Source: DASRHT01 sp035293765
Lineage (GTDB): Bacteria > Chloroflexota > Ktedonobacteria > Ktedonobacterales > Ktedonobacteraceae
Direction of reading: 5' to 3'
NCBI GenBank assembly: GCA_035293765.1
Contig: DATGMF010000055.1
Coordinates: forward strand, 1-64,000
Length of the DNA: 64,000 nt
Shown here: one piece after another, positions 7,847 to 16,957 of the stretch
Numbering within the stretch: position 1 is the first letter of the stretch
Layout of the letters: every line of letters starts with the position of its first letter
The notes under the pieces: generated by a model
Told to the model about the DNA's origin: nothing
The model's input: the letters and a program-made list of their open reading frames with translations, nothing else
Databases searched by the model: none
Position numbers and translations under genes: made by a program

Positions 7847-10015
7847 TTATGTACGACTATGTCTTACCAGTGGGAAACGCACTTCAGCGACAGTATACTC
7901 CATTGGCTGCTCCTGGGGCCTGGTGCCTGTTTCAGTTCGTGGAGTTGGTAATGAGCTGGAGGCCACACGGCGCAGAGAGAACTTGCCTTCCAGGTCTCCT
8001 ATAAGATGCTTAATCAGGGAGAGGCCCAGCCCCTCAAATGTTCCGCTATCGCCGCTTTCTTCGGGTGGGAGTTCGAAGAGCGGCCCCTTGCCCGTATCAA
8101 TTACCTGTACGATCACCATCCCATCCTCCTCACAGCCGCGAATGATGACTGTGCCCCTGGATTGTCTGTCCAGGCCATGTTTAATGGCGTTGGAGATCAT
8201 CTCGTTGATCACCAGAGCGAGAATGGTCACGGAGCGCGACGGGATAACGATAGGGCAGGGCTCGACTTGAAATGTAATATGCTTATCAGGCGGGCTCAAA
8301 TTAGCATTAGCCACCCCGACGATCTTACGCGCAATGTCATCGACGCGGGCCTCGCTCACGTCTTCGTGCGCGAGCAGATCGTGGGTCGCGGCCAGCCCCT
8401 GCACGCGGTTCACGCTCTCTGAGAGCGTATTGCGCACCTCCAGCGACCTGGTGCGTCTGCGTTGCAGGGAAAGAATGCCGGCAACGGTGGCAAGATTATT
8501 TTTGACGCGGTGATGCAGTTCGCGCAAGAGCACCGATTTGAGTTCGAGGCCGCGCCTCGTCTCTTCATATAGCCGAGCATTTTCAATGGCGATGGCGGCC
8601 TCGTTGGCGAAGGTAATCACCAGTTGCATCTGCTCCGGGCTGAGCAGGTGGCGATGGCTGCTGTAGATACAGATGCAGCCCAGAATCTTCTGCTTGACCT
8701 TGAGCGGAACGCAGAGCACGGAATGGATCTCGGAAGAGATAAACGGGTCGCCGTGAATAAAGCAGTGCTCATCGCTATGGAAGCAGTCAACGGCCATGCT
8801 GGGGCGACCTGATTGAACAGAGCGCCCGGCGCAGCACTGACCCACGCCAATTTGAATACTGCTAGCCAGATTGCTATTGAGGCCGTAGTGGGCAAGGACA
8901 TGCAGGCGACGGCGATCTGGATCAAGCTCAAAGATGCAGGAGCGTTCAGCGCCTGAAAGATGCACAGCCTGGGTCGTGATGATTTGCAGCACCTCATCCA
9001 GGTTGAGCGTGGACGCGATGATGGATGAGACGCGGTGCATGGTTGCCAGCTCATGAACCTTGCGGCGCAGTTGCTCGTCCGTTTGTTCGTAAAGGCGGCC
9101 ATTCTCAATATTAATGGCGATGATGCCCGCAACGACCTCAACAAAGCTGATTTCGTCGCGGATAAAATCGCGTGGCACGCGTGATTGTACGCTGATGACG
9201 CCGATCAGGCGTTCCGCGTTGCCAAAGAAGATGATGGGCAGAGCCATCAAGCCGTGAAGTTCGATGGGGTAGGCTCGCGCCTCGGTAGCAAAATTGGCGT
9301 CACTTTGCGCGTCGTTGACCAGCAGAGGCCGCCCTTTGTCCGCCACCCAGCCGCTATAGCCCTCTCCAAGATGGAGGGTGAAATGCATCCCACCCAGGGG
9401 ACGCGGCCCATTGGTGGCCCGTAGCGTCAGGACGCGCTGCAAATCATCATAGAAAAAAATGGAGCAGAGTTCGACCTGTAATTCTTCGGCGACGACCTGG
9501 GTGATGACTTCGAGGGTCTGATCGAGGTCCATCGCGGAGTTGCTGACGCCGTTAATGCGTTGCAAGGCAAGCAAACGGTGCTCCAGTTGTTGCGCAACGT
9601 GATTACTTTCAAGCAAAGATTGATCCGCGACTCCCTGGTAACCGCGGGTGAGTGCGAGCACATAGAGCGATTGCAGGCGGTGCAGGCGTTCGATAGCCTC
9701 AAGCAGTAGCTCTGGCTGCGTCCCCAGAATTTTTCTCAGTTCGCCTGAGAGCGCATCAATGTAGCGCTGTAGCCCGTCCAGGCGCGTATCTAGTTTGCCG
9801 CCCTGTTCCGATAGCCAGCGTCCCGACTGCTCAAACTGCGTAGAAAATGTATGATAGTCATCACAGGAATCGCTCGTGATAAGGGCGTTGAGAAGCAACC
9901 AGGCATCGCTCCCCTCTTCGGGTCCGTTGCTATCGCCTGAAACTTGCTGCAGGCTTACCCTCAGTCGAGCTATATGTTGTGCCAGGATTGATTCTAAACC
10001 GGCATCGTATGTCAC
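7847..10015 (-). CDS. Two-GAF sensor histidine kinase (HisKA_2 type)
   Basis: About 722 residues, no membrane helices: a cytosolic sensor. After a helical N-terminus come two GAF-like domains (roughly residues 140-300, with ELCSIFFYDD, and 330-480, with SCIFELD), then the dimerisation/phospho-acceptor region RELHHRVKNNLATVAG. The phosphorylated His is His501 or His502. The ATPase domain has NEMISNAIKHG and EGLGLSLIKHL. This is the HisKA_2/HWE-like class, which often pairs with single-domain regulators, as here. The open frame extends to a TTG at 10051, but the GTG at 10015 has the better upstream GGGA and leaves a 60-nt leader from the promoter. GAF ligands cannot be predicted. Confidence 0.9.
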   Translation of the reverse strand: MTYDAGLESILAQHIARLRVSLQQVSGDSNGPEEGSDAWLLLNALITSDSCDDYHTFSTQFEQSGRWLSEQGGKLDTRLDGLQRYIDALSGELRKILGTQPELLLEAIERLHRLQSLYVLALTRGYQGVADQSLLESNHVAQQLEHRLLALQRINGVSNSAMDLDQTLEVITQVVAEELQVELCSIFFYDDLQRVLTLRATNGPRPLGGMHFTLHLGEGYSGWVADKGRPLLVNDAQSDANFATEARAYPIELHGLMALPIIFFGNAERLIGVISVQSRVPRDFIRDEISFVEVVAGIIAINIENGRLYEQTDEQLRRKVHELATMHRVSSIIASTLNLDEVLQIITTQAVHLSGAERSCIFELDPDRRRLHVLAHYGLNSNLASSIQIGVGQCCAGRSVQSGRPSMAVDCFHSDEHCFIHGDPFISSEIHSVLCVPLKVKQKILGCICIYSSHRHLLSPEQMQLVITFANEAAIAIENARLYEETRRGLELKSVLLRELHHRVKNNLATVAGILSLQRRRTRSLEVRNTLSESVNRVQGLAATHDLLAHEDVSEARVDDIARKIVGVANANLSPPDKHITFQVEPCPIVIPSRSVTILALVINEMISNAIKHGLDRQSRGTVIIRGCEEDGMVIVQVIDTGKGPLFELPPEESGDSGTFEGLGLSLIKHLIGDLEGKFSLRRVASSSLPTPRTETGTRPQEQPMEYTVAEVRFPLVRHSRT

Positions 10016-10083
10016 TTTTCTTTTCCCGTCTCCTGCGTCCCACACTAACAATGACTATCCATCACCCTGCTTTGTACTGTTTA

Positions 10084-10112
10084 TTGTAGTTGTGCTATCT
10101 AGCAGTGTCAAG
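10084..10112 (-). promoter_or_regulatory. Consensus promoter of the histidine kinase operon
   Basis: On the minus strand TTGACA (10112-10107), a 17-bp spacer and TACAAT (10089-10084). Transcription should start near 10077 and run into the kinase-response regulator pair. Confidence 0.75.
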
Positions 10113-10175
10113 CCCAATCTGGCCCTTGCTCAATTAGAGCCACGCAAGACAAATTTCCTACCCTCCAGCGTTTTT

Positions 10176-10205
10176 TTTACAAGATGGATGCAGATTCGTT
10201 ATAGT
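10176..10205 (+). promoter_or_regulatory. Promoter of first zinc-ribbon gene
   Basis: TTTACA (10176-10181), 18-bp spacer, TATAGT (10200-10205). It is divergent from the histidine kinase promoter, so the 10.05-10.25 kb gap serves both directions. Confidence 0.5.
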
Positions 10206-10255
10206 GTGTGATAAGCTCAGGTTGAGGCAGAAGTCTGACAAGGGGGATTTTGATA

Positions 10256-11344
10256 ATGAGATGCATACGCTGTGGTATGCCGCTTTCGCCATCGCATACA
10301 CATTGCGCCAGATGTGGCACGCCTGTTACGGCGGGCGCGCAAGGTGCTGTTCAGAACCAGGCCCCCGAAGGCGGCTATGGTCCTGGAGGTGCGAATATTG
10401 GAGTTGCATTAAACCAGCAACAGTGGGGACAAAACGCTCCGGCTACTCCCTGGAATATCCAGCAGGTGCCTTTTACAGCGCAGATATCGTCACCCTCTTA
10501 CCAGCAGAGTAACAGCAATCTGCCCCAGCAGTTGCCATTTCCCCAGGCAACGCCGCCTCTGGGCTCGCACGCCTCAGATGCAACTATTCCCTGGCAGCCA
10601 TCGCCACAGCCCATGTCGGCTTGGTCTTCTGCCCCTGCTGCAATGACGCCCCCATCACAGACGTCTGGCCCGATGTCATCTTCTCAGCCATACTATGCAC
10701 AGGCGGTAGCAATGCAAGGGAAGCCCCAGCCGTTTGTTCGTCCTATCGCGTCACCAAATGCAGGAAAACATCGCGGCAATCAGGGCTTTATTATCGCAGC
10801 TCTCTGCGTCCTTACCGGAGGGCTGCTTCTGGCTTTTGTCTATATTGTCTCATTGGGCTTGCCATCTGCCGCGCCAGCCGTGACGACTCAAAACAAAGTT
10901 CAGAGTACAACAGTGGCAAACAATGCCACCCCCACGGTATCCCCCAATACCGCCAATGCTTCGCCGACGCCTATCGCCTCGCCGACGCCGACGTATCCAG
11001 GTCAATCGTATCTTGATAACGCGCAGATGGCGAGCCAGGTGAATACAAGATCGGCCCTGCCCATTGTGCAAACGACGAGCTTTAAAGTGGGTCAGCAGAT
11101 ATTCGTTACCTTTGCGCTGCATCCTGGCGGCCATCCCGGGGCCGTGTGCCTGCTCTGGTACGTGAATAATAAGCAATTCACCCACTTTGAATTTGGTGTG
11201 GATGGCGTCTCGTCGCCAGCTTACTCCTTTATTACCTATGCAGGTAGCCCCGGACCGGCCTACGTGGAGCTCTACTGGGCGAGTTCGACGGCTTGTACCG
11301 ATAAGATGCTGGCACAACGGGTCGATTTTACAGTGAACCCATAA
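10256..11344 (+). CDS. Zinc-ribbon, single-pass membrane protein with extracellular domain (paralog 1)
   Basis: About 362 residues. It starts with a zinc ribbon (CIRCGMPL and CARCGTPV), then a Pro/Gln/Ser-rich stretch to about residue 165, a membrane helix at about 175-200 (FIIAALCVLTGGLLLAFVYI), a Thr/Pro linker, and a C-terminal domain of about 110 residues. That domain has VGQQIFVTF, a central LWYVNN and AYVELYW...CTDKMLAQRVDFTV. The C-terminal domain is outside if the zinc ribbon is inside. The next gene has the same architecture and a recognisably similar C-terminal domain, so these are tandem paralogs. The ATG at 10256 follows AGGGGG; an in-frame TTG lies at 10250. Function is unknown; a signalling or cell-surface role is only a guess. 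Confidence 0.82.
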   Translation: MRCIRCGMPLSPSHTHCARCGTPVTAGAQGAVQNQAPEGGYGPGGANIGVALNQQQWGQNAPATPWNIQQVPFTAQISSPSYQQSNSNLPQQLPFPQATPPLGSHASDATIPWQPSPQPMSAWSSAPAAMTPPSQTSGPMSSSQPYYAQAVAMQGKPQPFVRPIASPNAGKHRGNQGFIIAALCVLTGGLLLAFVYIVSLGLPSAAPAVTTQNKVQSTTVANNATPTVSPNTANASPTPIASPTPTYPGQSYLDNAQMASQVNTRSALPIVQTTSFKVGQQIFVTFALHPGGHPGAVCLLWYVNNKQFTHFEFGVDGVSSPAYSFITYAGSPGPAYVELYWASSTACTDKMLAQRVDFTVNP

Positions 11345-11500
11345 AAAATAAAAGCTGTAGCGTCTACCCAACGATAGAAAAACATGGTATAGTAAACTCA
11401 ATCTGTACCTTATCAGGTAAGTCGCGGACTTGTATGCTGTATCATCTATTACTCATCTAAATATATTGCTGAATGCTATGTGCTATCAGGAGGTTTTTCC

Positions 11501-12478
11501 ATGAATTGCAGTTCCTGCGGTACCGCCATTGCGCCCGGTGTCACGTATTGCCCTTCCTGTGGCATGCCCACACCCTACTATACATCTTCATCGGGCTCAA
11601 CGCCTTACAGCCCAACGGTAGCTGCCAGCCCGTATGGGGGAGGCAGTGGTCAGCCAGCGCAGCCGACCGAATACGGCCCCCCGATGGGATATCCAGGCTC
11701 ACAGCCACAGGACCCGTACCAGGCATATAATGCCGCCCCGCCGCAAAATCCGTACGGCGCTCCGGCGAACGCACAGGTACCCTCTGCATATAACTATGGC
11801 AACCAGCCAGCATACCCGGCTCAGGGCTATGCTCCGGGAGTGCAGCCCGGCATGTATGGGGCCGCGCCGACTCCCAGGCGTCGCAGCAACGTTGGTGTGA
11901 TTCTGGCGGTGATCGGCGCAATTGTCGTGCTGGCCTGCGTGGGAAGCATTGTTGCCGTGGCTGCATTGAGCAAAAATTCAAACCCCACGACCAATACGAC
12001 GTCAACCACGAACACTCAAAATACGTCAAATAGTGTCAGTCCCTCCGGCCAGCCGATCTCCCCCGATGCGGCAGCCATTATTACCAACGCGCTCACATCA
12101 TCATCCATCGACAGCAATAGTTTTGCGCCGACCCATCTCACAACGACGTTTACTCCTGGGCAGAAAGTCTATCTCACCTTCGACATCGATTCAAAGGGAA
12201 GCCAGGGGTGCAGCATTGCTAAATGGTATGCGGACAATCAATTAGTTGATACCAGCCCCCTTAAACATAACCCAGATTATCATGTGGCGTATTTTTCGCG
12301 CATATATGATACTGCCACACAGGGGGCGGTCGAGCTGTACTGGACAACGAATACCGATTGCATTGGCGGGCAACTGGCCCAGGTGGTGAAGTTCACTGTA
12401 GGCACCCAGACAAGCACTGGCGCGACCGCTCCTCTTGCAGCCATGCCGTCGGCGGCGATTGTTCCTGAATGGCAATAG
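11501..12478 (+). CDS. Zinc-ribbon, single-pass membrane protein with extracellular domain (paralog 2)
   Basis: About 325 residues, same layout as the preceding gene: zinc ribbon MNCSSCG...CPSCGMP, a Pro/Tyr/Gln-rich stretch to about 125, a membrane helix at about 132-155 (VGVILAVIGAIVVLACVGSIV), an Asn/Thr-rich linker, and a C-terminal domain with PGQKVYLTFDI, AKWYADNQ and GAVELYW...CIGGQLAQVVKFTV. The shared pattern (GQ-[IV]-[FY]-[VL]-TF, a W-Y motif, A-V-E-L-Y-W-x(5)-C) shows common descent with paralog 1. AGGAGG at 11488-11493 sits 7 nt before the ATG at 11501, which rules out the upstream in-frame start at 11480. It converges with the DapA-family gene. Confidence 0.85.
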   Translation: MNCSSCGTAIAPGVTYCPSCGMPTPYYTSSSGSTPYSPTVAASPYGGGSGQPAQPTEYGPPMGYPGSQPQDPYQAYNAAPPQNPYGAPANAQVPSAYNYGNQPAYPAQGYAPGVQPGMYGAAPTPRRRSNVGVILAVIGAIVVLACVGSIVAVAALSKNSNPTTNTTSTTNTQNTSNSVSPSGQPISPDAAAIITNALTSSSIDSNSFAPTHLTTTFTPGQKVYLTFDIDSKGSQGCSIAKWYADNQLVDTSPLKHNPDYHVAYFSRIYDTATQGAVELYWTTNTDCIGGQLAQVVKFTVGTQTSTGATAPLAAMPSAAIVPEWQ

Positions 12479-12516
12479 CTGCTTTTGAGCCTTACGAAAA
12501 CAGATGGAGGGGATCG

Positions 12517-13428
12517 TTAGATCTCCTCTAAATGTGCGATATGCAGAATTTCAGCCAGTTTAGCCCGTTCGGCTTCTGTGAGGGGCAATAATGGCTGACG
12601 TGGCCTGCCTCCATAGCCGGCTACCAGTTCAAGCGCGGCCTTGAGGCCCGGAACGCTGTACTTTGTGGTGACGGCGGCGTTGGGCGGAATGATACGCGCC
12701 TGTAGCGCCCGCGCTGCTTCAAGTTGCCCCTCCTCGAAAAGCGTTTGTACGCGACAGGTGGCGCGTGGGTAGATGTTGGCGAGGGCGGAGACGGTTCCAA
12801 CAGCGCCCACAGCGAGCGCAGGCAGGAGAAACCCGGCGTTGCCCGCGAACACGCGGAACGATGAGGGGACGTTGGCAATAATCTCGGACAGTTTGGCAAT
12901 ATTGCCCGCGCTATCTTTCACTCCGATGATCCTGGGATGTTCCGCCAATATGCGGATGGTGGCGGCGTCCAGATCAAGTCCGGCTGTGCTGCCAGGCATA
13001 TTGTAGAGCAGCATGGGAAGCGGACTGTTATCAGCCACGGTACGGTAGTGTGCGATCAGTGCCTGGTTATCCATACGACCACGGTAATAAAAAGGAGGCA
13101 GGACGAGCGCGACATCAGCTCCGTGACGAGCTGCCTGCCGACAATGCTCAATGGTTGTACGCGTCGACTGAGCGCCGCAGCCTGCAATAATGGGTGTGGT
13201 AATGCCAAGTTGCGTCACGGTTTCGCGCGCTGTCATAATCACTTGCGCGCGCTCGTCGTCGCTCAGATGAACGGCTTCACCGTTTGTTCCCATCAGCACA
13301 TAGCCAGCAATGCCGCTATGCGCAAGCTGCTCCATATGCCGCCGCAATGTGATAAGGTCAAGCTCCTCATGGTCATCAAAAAAGGTTGGTAGCGGGGGAT
13401 AAATACCGCCGGGTAACGTATCAAGCAT
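12517..13428 (-). CDS. DapA/NanA-family class I aldolase (dihydrodipicolinate synthase-like)
   Basis: 303 residues, a TIM-barrel aldolase that forms a Schiff base with pyruvate or another keto acid. Schiff-base Lys171 (GVKDSAG), Tyr142 (LLYNMPG) and the GTNGE motif at 47-51 that holds the carboxylate are present. The family covers lysine synthesis (dapA), N-acetylneuraminate lyase and several sugar-acid aldolases. GTNGE in place of the usual GTTGE, and the absence of lysine genes nearby, make a catabolic aldolase as likely as DapA. The frame extends 54 codons upstream of 13428, but that part is low in coding character; the ATG at 13428 follows GGAG and matches the family's start. Confidence 0.88.
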   Translation of the reverse strand: MLDTLPGGIYPPLPTFFDDHEELDLITLRRHMEQLAHSGIAGYVLMGTNGEAVHLSDDERAQVIMTARETVTQLGITTPIIAGCGAQSTRTTIEHCRQAARHGADVALVLPPFYYRGRMDNQALIAHYRTVADNSPLPMLLYNMPGSTAGLDLDAATIRILAEHPRIIGVKDSAGNIAKLSEIIANVPSSFRVFAGNAGFLLPALAVGAVGTVSALANIYPRATCRVQTLFEEGQLEAARALQARIIPPNAAVTTKYSVPGLKAALELVAGYGGRPRQPLLPLTEAERAKLAEILHIAHLEEI

Positions 13429-13698
13429 AGTGTTGCTCCAGCCTGCATGAATGTGACGAAAAATTACTAAGTCTGAAGCATTATAGCATATAGCCTTGCC
13501 TCTATTGACCTGCCTCCTGTTTGACTCGCAATATATAAAGATATTGTTAAAACAGCTAAAGCATATAGTTGTGAAATGCTTCACAGACAAACTGTGCCAT
13601 CAAGCATAGCATGCCTCTCAAAAGTACGTTATACTGCCAGCAAATATTGATGAGTGTGCGTATTCATAAAATTACGTCAATAAAGGAAGGAGAAAGAT

Positions 13699-14550
13699 AT
13701 GAAGCAAGTCCTGGTAAGCCGCTTACGGCTGTTGGTTGTGAGTGTATGCAGTCTCTTTATTATGGTGTTGTTTACTGCCTGTAGTGGCACCCTTGTTGGC
13801 ACGACTGGACCGAATGGCAGCACTCAGGTGACAGGCTCTGTCGTTTCGGTTAACCCTCAGACGCATAGCGTGGTGCTCAATGTCAGTGGTCAGCAGGTGA
13901 CCGTCAGCGGATTGACGGACGCGCAGGTGCAGGCGTTACAAACTCAGGTGGGCAAACAGTATACGATCCAGGTCACGCAGGCCGGAACCAGCACCTACTC
14001 TATCAACGCCGGTACCGATCCCCACGAAGATGACAACGGGACCCCGGGCATTACCACACAAAATACTCCTGGAGCCAACGAGCCCGGCTCGATTGAGTAT
14101 ATCGGCTCTGTGCAGAGCTCAGGCAACGGCAGCATTACGGTACGCATGCCTGATGGACAGGCGTTGCAGATGAACATTGTTAACGGTCAGAGCGACCTCG
14201 GCGATCTGAACGGCGTACTTCCTGGTGTGGGTCAACTTGTGCAGGTCAAGGCTGTTGCAAACCCTGACGGCAGCTTCATGCTCTCTAAACTGGATATGGC
14301 TAAAGCTGATGACGCGCAGCAGCAAAATGTTATCACCTATCAGGGTGTTACCACCAGCGCGGTTGGCGCGGACAACAAGCTCAATTTTAAAGTGGGCAAC
14401 AAGAGCTTTAGCTACCAGATCGGCACCGGAGCGGACCTGAAAAATTTCGCCAATGCCCAATCCATCGGCAACAATATGGCGGTCAAAGTGGAAGTCGTCT
14501 TCAATGGTTCTACCGGCTCGATTATGAGCGTTGATAGCGCAAATGACTGA
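13699..14550 (+). CDS. Secreted lipoprotein with DUF5666-like repeats
   Basis: 283 residues. Signal peptide with basic start, hydrophobic core and lipobox LFTAC (Cys29), so it should be lipidated and held on the outer face of the membrane. Two beta-rich segments, about residues 45-100 (GSVVSVNPQTHSVVLNVSG) and 128-200 (IGSVQSSGNGSITVRMPDG), resemble DUF5666 OB-like repeats; a third, weaker unit may follow after 210. Ser/Thr/Gly-rich with few charged residues. AAAGGAAGGAG ribosome site before the ATG. A strong terminator follows. Function unknown; the call is based on the signal peptide and repeat pattern. Confidence 0.8.
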   Translation: MKQVLVSRLRLLVVSVCSLFIMVLFTACSGTLVGTTGPNGSTQVTGSVVSVNPQTHSVVLNVSGQQVTVSGLTDAQVQALQTQVGKQYTIQVTQAGTSTYSINAGTDPHEDDNGTPGITTQNTPGANEPGSIEYIGSVQSSGNGSITVRMPDGQALQMNIVNGQSDLGDLNGVLPGVGQLVQVKAVANPDGSFMLSKLDMAKADDAQQQNVITYQGVTTSAVGADNKLNFKVGNKSFSYQIGTGADLKNFANAQSIGNNMAVKVEVVFNGSTGSIMSVDSAND

Positions 14551-14561
14551 TGATCGAGCAG

Positions 14562-14593
14562 AAAAGGGTTCCTCGCGCGAGGAACCCTTTTTG
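14562..14593. terminator. Strong bidirectional terminator
   Basis: A perfect 15-bp inverted repeat, AAAAGGGTTCCTCGC against its complement with no spacer (14562-14576 and 14577-14591). It is flanked by T-runs on both strands and sits between the convergent lipoprotein and DnaJ-like genes. Confidence 0.9.
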
Positions 14594-14594
14594 T

Positions 14595-15497
14595 TTAATG
14601 CAGCAGGGCAAAAGCCATGATGCCCACAGCAACCACAAGCACGATAGCGATGCCGAGCCATATTTTACGTCTCAATGCCGCCTGCTGTTCGGCATGCAGG
14701 CCCAATTCATGCACGCGGGCATCCTCAGCGGGGCACCAGCGGGCCGTGCCGCAATAAGGGCAGAGCGGGAAAAGCTCGTAGGGCGGACACATCCCGGCCC
14801 CCTTCCCTTTGTGGTCTTTCCCATAGCTATACGCGCCAATTTCGTAACGGATCTGCTCGCTTTCAAAAACGGCGCAACAATGCACGCAGCGCAACAGCAG
14901 GTACTCGGACCAGTCTGCAGCCTGACATTTGGGGCAGAAGAAAGGTAGTCCTGCCTGTGTGTCCCGCGAACTGAGAGAAGAGGGTTTCCAGTGGTGACGG
15001 CAGCGATGACAATAATAGGTATGGTCTTCTGTTTCGGGGGCGACGCCGCGCAACATGCCCTGTTCAAGCAACGTGCGAGCCTCCGCAGGTGCGAGCGTAT
15101 AGGCTATATCGATCAGATCAATATGAACGGATTGACCGGCGCGAAAATCGGGAAAATCGTAATGGCGCTGACGGTCCCGCCGCGCCCCTGGCGATACAAC
15201 CGAACTTGCTCGTCCTGCTGCTCCTCGCCGCCCGCTATCCGGCATACTGGCGCTATAATACCTCTGACCAGAACGTACATGTTCCGCATGCTGCATATCG
15301 TACTGCTTGCGTGCGGCAGGATCGTTCAGCGTTTGATATGCCTGGAGCAGTTCGCGCATGCGTTCATGCGCATCTTCCCCTTTATAGACATCAGGGTGGT
15401 ACTGCAAGGCGAGCTTTTTGAAAGCGGCTTTGATGGCGTCCGATGATGCATCTGGTGTAACGCCTAACGCCGCGTAATGATCGATAAAATTATTCAT
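14595..15497 (-). CDS. DnaJ-domain membrane-tail protein with zinc-binding motifs
   Basis: 300 residues. N-terminal J domain (about 5-66) with YAALGV, the Hsp70-stimulating HPD (QYHPDVYKG) and DPAARKQYD. There is no G/F or DnaJ-type zinc domain with CxxCxGxG repeats. Instead the middle has separate Cys pairs CHRC, CPKC, CVHC and CPYC, suggesting two zinc ribbons. The C-terminal 23 residues (KIWLGIAIVLVVAVGIM...) form a membrane anchor, so the J domain should face the cytosol. This would recruit DnaK to the membrane; clients are unknown. The ATG at 15497 begins NNFIDHYAALGV. Confidence 0.85.
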   Translation of the reverse strand: MNNFIDHYAALGVTPDASSDAIKAAFKKLALQYHPDVYKGEDAHERMRELLQAYQTLNDPAARKQYDMQHAEHVRSGQRYYSASMPDSGRRGAAGRASSVVSPGARRDRQRHYDFPDFRAGQSVHIDLIDIAYTLAPAEARTLLEQGMLRGVAPETEDHTYYCHRCRHHWKPSSLSSRDTQAGLPFFCPKCQAADWSEYLLLRCVHCCAVFESEQIRYEIGAYSYGKDHKGKGAGMCPPYELFPLCPYCGTARWCPAEDARVHELGLHAEQQAALRRKIWLGIAIVLVVAVGIMAFALLH

Positions 15498-15589
15498 GCA
15501 AGTCCAACAGTGCAGATACGAGATAATTCAGGATGATCCGTCAAAAAATGTGTATACGGCGAGACGCTGCACATACACAGATGATCCAT

Positions 15590-16816
15590 CTACCAAATAG
15601 ACGAATAAACCCGCAAAAAGGTTGTAATATGCAGCGTCAAAAGCACAAGAGTACCAGGGCTCTTCTCCATCATGAGAAGCCTGATCATGATACAAGAAAG
15701 GCTCGACTTGTTGGGTTGGCGTTCAACCAGTGGGCGTTGCGCTTCCTGCATATGATGGGCCAGCGCCTGATGATGATCTTCCCCGTTGCGGCTCGCCGGA
15801 TCGGTATGCACCACCACTTCGGAGACGCCCTCGATCTCGTGAAAGAGGCGGTGCCTGACTTCTTCGGCTATCGCGTGCGCTTTTATCAACGTCAGCTCTG
15901 GCTCTACCTCAATATTTAGCACAATATGCAAGGTATGTCCCACCCAGCGCGCGCGCACATCAGAGACGCCCTCCACGCCTGGCACCTCCCTGGATAATGT
16001 GATGATGCGCGGGACAATGCGCGGATCTATCGCGTCGAGCAGGCGCTGGAGCACGCTGCGGGCGGTGGAGTAGACAACGGTTAAGATCACGATGGTAATG
16101 ATAATGCCTGCGATAGGGTCCGCGATGGGTAAGCCGAAGGCCACACATACCAGACCGAGAAAGGCCGCCAGCGAGGTCAGGCCGTCGATGCGAGAATGCT
16201 GCCCATCGGCGATCAGGGAGACGCTGTTGATGCGCTTGCCCACGTTGATTTTATATTGGGCCAGCAGCTCGTTGCCCGCGACGCCCACCAGCGCCGCAGC
16301 CATGCCGAGCAACAATTGGGTAGGAGCGGTATGGCTAAACAGCTTTTGGATTGATTCGAAGGCGCTGAGGACTGCGCTGGCGATAATGACCAGCACGATA
16401 AAAATACCCGCCAGATCTTCGCCCCGGTAATACCCATAGGTGTAACGTTGGTTCGCGGCCCGATTGGCAACAACGAACGCGATCCAGAGCGCCACGGTGG
16501 TCAGCACATCTCCCATATTATGCAACGCGTCAGCGAACAGACCGGCGCTCCCGCCTATCAGGGCAATCGCGAGCTGAATGATCGAGACAAGAAACATGCC
16601 GAAGGTAGAAATCTGCACGGCGCGCAGTCCGGCCTTGTTCCCATAGAGATCGACGTTAACCTTGCCATGCTCGTGCCCATGTCCTCCATGACCGTGTGTA
16701 TGACCATCATGCTCATGCTCGTCTTCATCGTGGCTGTGGTCGGTATGCTCGTGGCTATGAGTATCAATTAGCTCGTCGGTATGCTTATGCTTGTGGCTAT
16801 CTAAATGATCGTCCAT
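15590..16816 (-). CDS. Cation diffusion facilitator (Zn/Co/Cd exporter)
   Basis: 408 residues. A His/Asp-rich N-terminus (residues 1-55, more than 15 His) likely binds metal. Six membrane helices follow, with the transport-site motifs ADALHNMGD in TM2 and HSRIDGL in TM5, then the cytosolic domain ending with VVVHTDP. Function: proton-driven efflux of Zn2+ or related ions. After the usual end of the family (about residue 345) the frame runs on for about 60 residues, including a hydrophobic stretch, which is unusual and may come from loss of the original stop. It lies downstream of a MerR-type regulator on the same strand, 141 bp away. Confidence 0.93.
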   Translation of the reverse strand: MDDHLDSHKHKHTDELIDTHSHEHTDHSHDEDEHEHDGHTHGHGGHGHEHGKVNVDLYGNKAGLRAVQISTFGMFLVSIIQLAIALIGGSAGLFADALHNMGDVLTTVALWIAFVVANRAANQRYTYGYYRGEDLAGIFIVLVIIASAVLSAFESIQKLFSHTAPTQLLLGMAAALVGVAGNELLAQYKINVGKRINSVSLIADGQHSRIDGLTSLAAFLGLVCVAFGLPIADPIAGIIITIVILTVVYSTARSVLQRLLDAIDPRIVPRIITLSREVPGVEGVSDVRARWVGHTLHIVLNIEVEPELTLIKAHAIAEEVRHRLFHEIEGVSEVVVHTDPASRNGEDHHQALAHHMQEAQRPLVERQPNKSSLSCIMIRLLMMEKSPGTLVLLTLHITTFLRVYSSIW

Positions 16817-16920
16817 TGCTCACCTCCGCAGATTGGTTCCCTTGCCTTCTCTCTAGCTATTTTACGATATTGCCGGTGGTAAGGGGGACAAATCATACAG
16901 AGGATGGGATTTGATTTGGG

Positions 16921-16947
16921 GTGCGCAGCCACCTATGGGCTGCGCAC
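16921..16947 (-). terminator. Hairpin between MerR gene and CDF gene
   Basis: GTGCGCAGCC and GGCTGCGCAC form a perfect 10-bp stem (16921-16930, 16938-16947) about 10 nt after the stop of the MerR gene. There is no T-run, so it may only attenuate read-through into the CDF gene. Confidence 0.55.
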
Positions 16948-16957
16948 CTCCTTCGGG

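Noticed and set aside
13429..13590. 54-codon N-terminal extension of the DapA-like protein
   Set aside because: Family members start at MLDTL-like sequence; the upstream part is AT-rich, has no ribosome site and looks intergenic.
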